Assembly (NCBI RefSeq): GCF_000472285.1 | Contig: NZ_KI421412.1 | Coordinates: 100,626-135,040, forward strand | Origin: Desulfuromonas sp. TF | Lineage (GTDB): Bacteria > Desulfobacterota > Desulfuromonadia > Desulfuromonadales > ATBO01 | DNA: 34,415 bases | Direction: 5' to 3' | Shown: positions 34,301 to 34,415 of the stretch, piece by piece | How the letters are laid out: each line of letters opens with the position of its first letter | How positions within the stretch are numbered: the first letter of the stretch is position 1 | Position numbers and translations under genes: made by a program | The notes under the pieces: model-generated | Databases searched by the model: none | The model's input: only the letters and a program-made list of their open reading frames with translations | Told to the model about the DNA's origin: nothing

Positions 34301-34415
34301 CGTCTTTATCGAGAGTGGTGGAGGGAAAGGCCCTGTGAAACCACAGCAACCGATCCGCCTTTGCAAAGGCGGGTGTCAGGTGCTAAATCCTTCCTGTTGA
34401 AGCCTCAGGGCGAAC
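34301..34415 (+). promoter_or_regulatory. SAM-I (S-box) riboswitch, cut by window end
   Basis: The same core as the first copy (GAGAGTGGTGGAGGGAAAGG, then GAAACCACAGCAACC and GTCAGGTGCTAAATCC). The 3' strand, expression platform and controlled gene lie beyond the window. Confidence 0.93.

Noticed and set aside
1-34415. Mobile elements, prophage or defence genes
   Set aside because: No transposase, integrase, restriction or toxin-antitoxin gene was seen; all larger genes are core metabolism or information processing.

Overview
The window is about 34 kb of GC-rich bacterial chromosome made of dense housekeeping and biosynthetic operons. No phage, transposon, IS element or CRISPR array is visible. 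Gene content and order (RNase P RNA, zinc-ribbon protein, Nif3, a CAT tRNA, rpoD, dnaG, mutS2; a his operon next to murA, prmC, prfA, thyX, rpmE, rho; a [4Fe-4S] APS reductase cluster; SAM-I riboswitches) suggest a Desulfuromonadales/Geobacter-type anaerobe (former Deltaproteobacteria). That assignment is inference from memory of synteny, not a search.

Positions 1-9471 (minus strand): the 5' part of rnpB cut by the window edge, a coiled-coil/zinc-ribbon protein, a long-form Nif3 protein, a tRNA with its own promoter and terminator, and a macromolecular-synthesis operon yqeY-cvpA-mutS2-dnaG-rpoD with a candidate promoter near 9544-9572. Positions 9599-15252 (minus): hisG-D-B-H-A-F-IE, with hisC, hisZ and a histidinol phosphatase gene absent. 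Positions 15351-21042 (minus): murA, prmC, prfA, thyX, rpmE (with terminator) and rho, the last with a long leader holding a possible attenuator. Positions 21460-23282 (minus): an uncharacterised lipoprotein and gluQRS.

Positions 23591-24549 (plus): a stand-alone receiver protein and an Rrf2-family regulator with IscR-like cysteine ligands. A bidirectional terminator separates these from amtB (minus), which has a textbook NtrC palindrome upstream. Positions 26363-31509 (plus): DUF2061 gene-cysH-cysD-cysN-cysK, converting sulfate to APS, APS to sulfite and sulfide to cysteine (sulfite reductase is not here). Positions 31548-34415: two strong promoters, each feeding a SAM-I riboswitch. The first controls a metI/metC-like pair, the second an unseen gene.

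The most interesting points are these. The APS-kinase-like C-terminal domain fused to CysN has lost its P-loop and substrate residues. An IscR type-1-like site overlaps the cys promoter close to an Fe-S-type Rrf2 gene. A perfect hairpin presents the cysN ribosome-binding site in its loop. Finally, an unusually rich set of palindromic intergenic repeats includes a GTAGGGGC family that flanks hisA and contributes stop codons to neighbouring genes.
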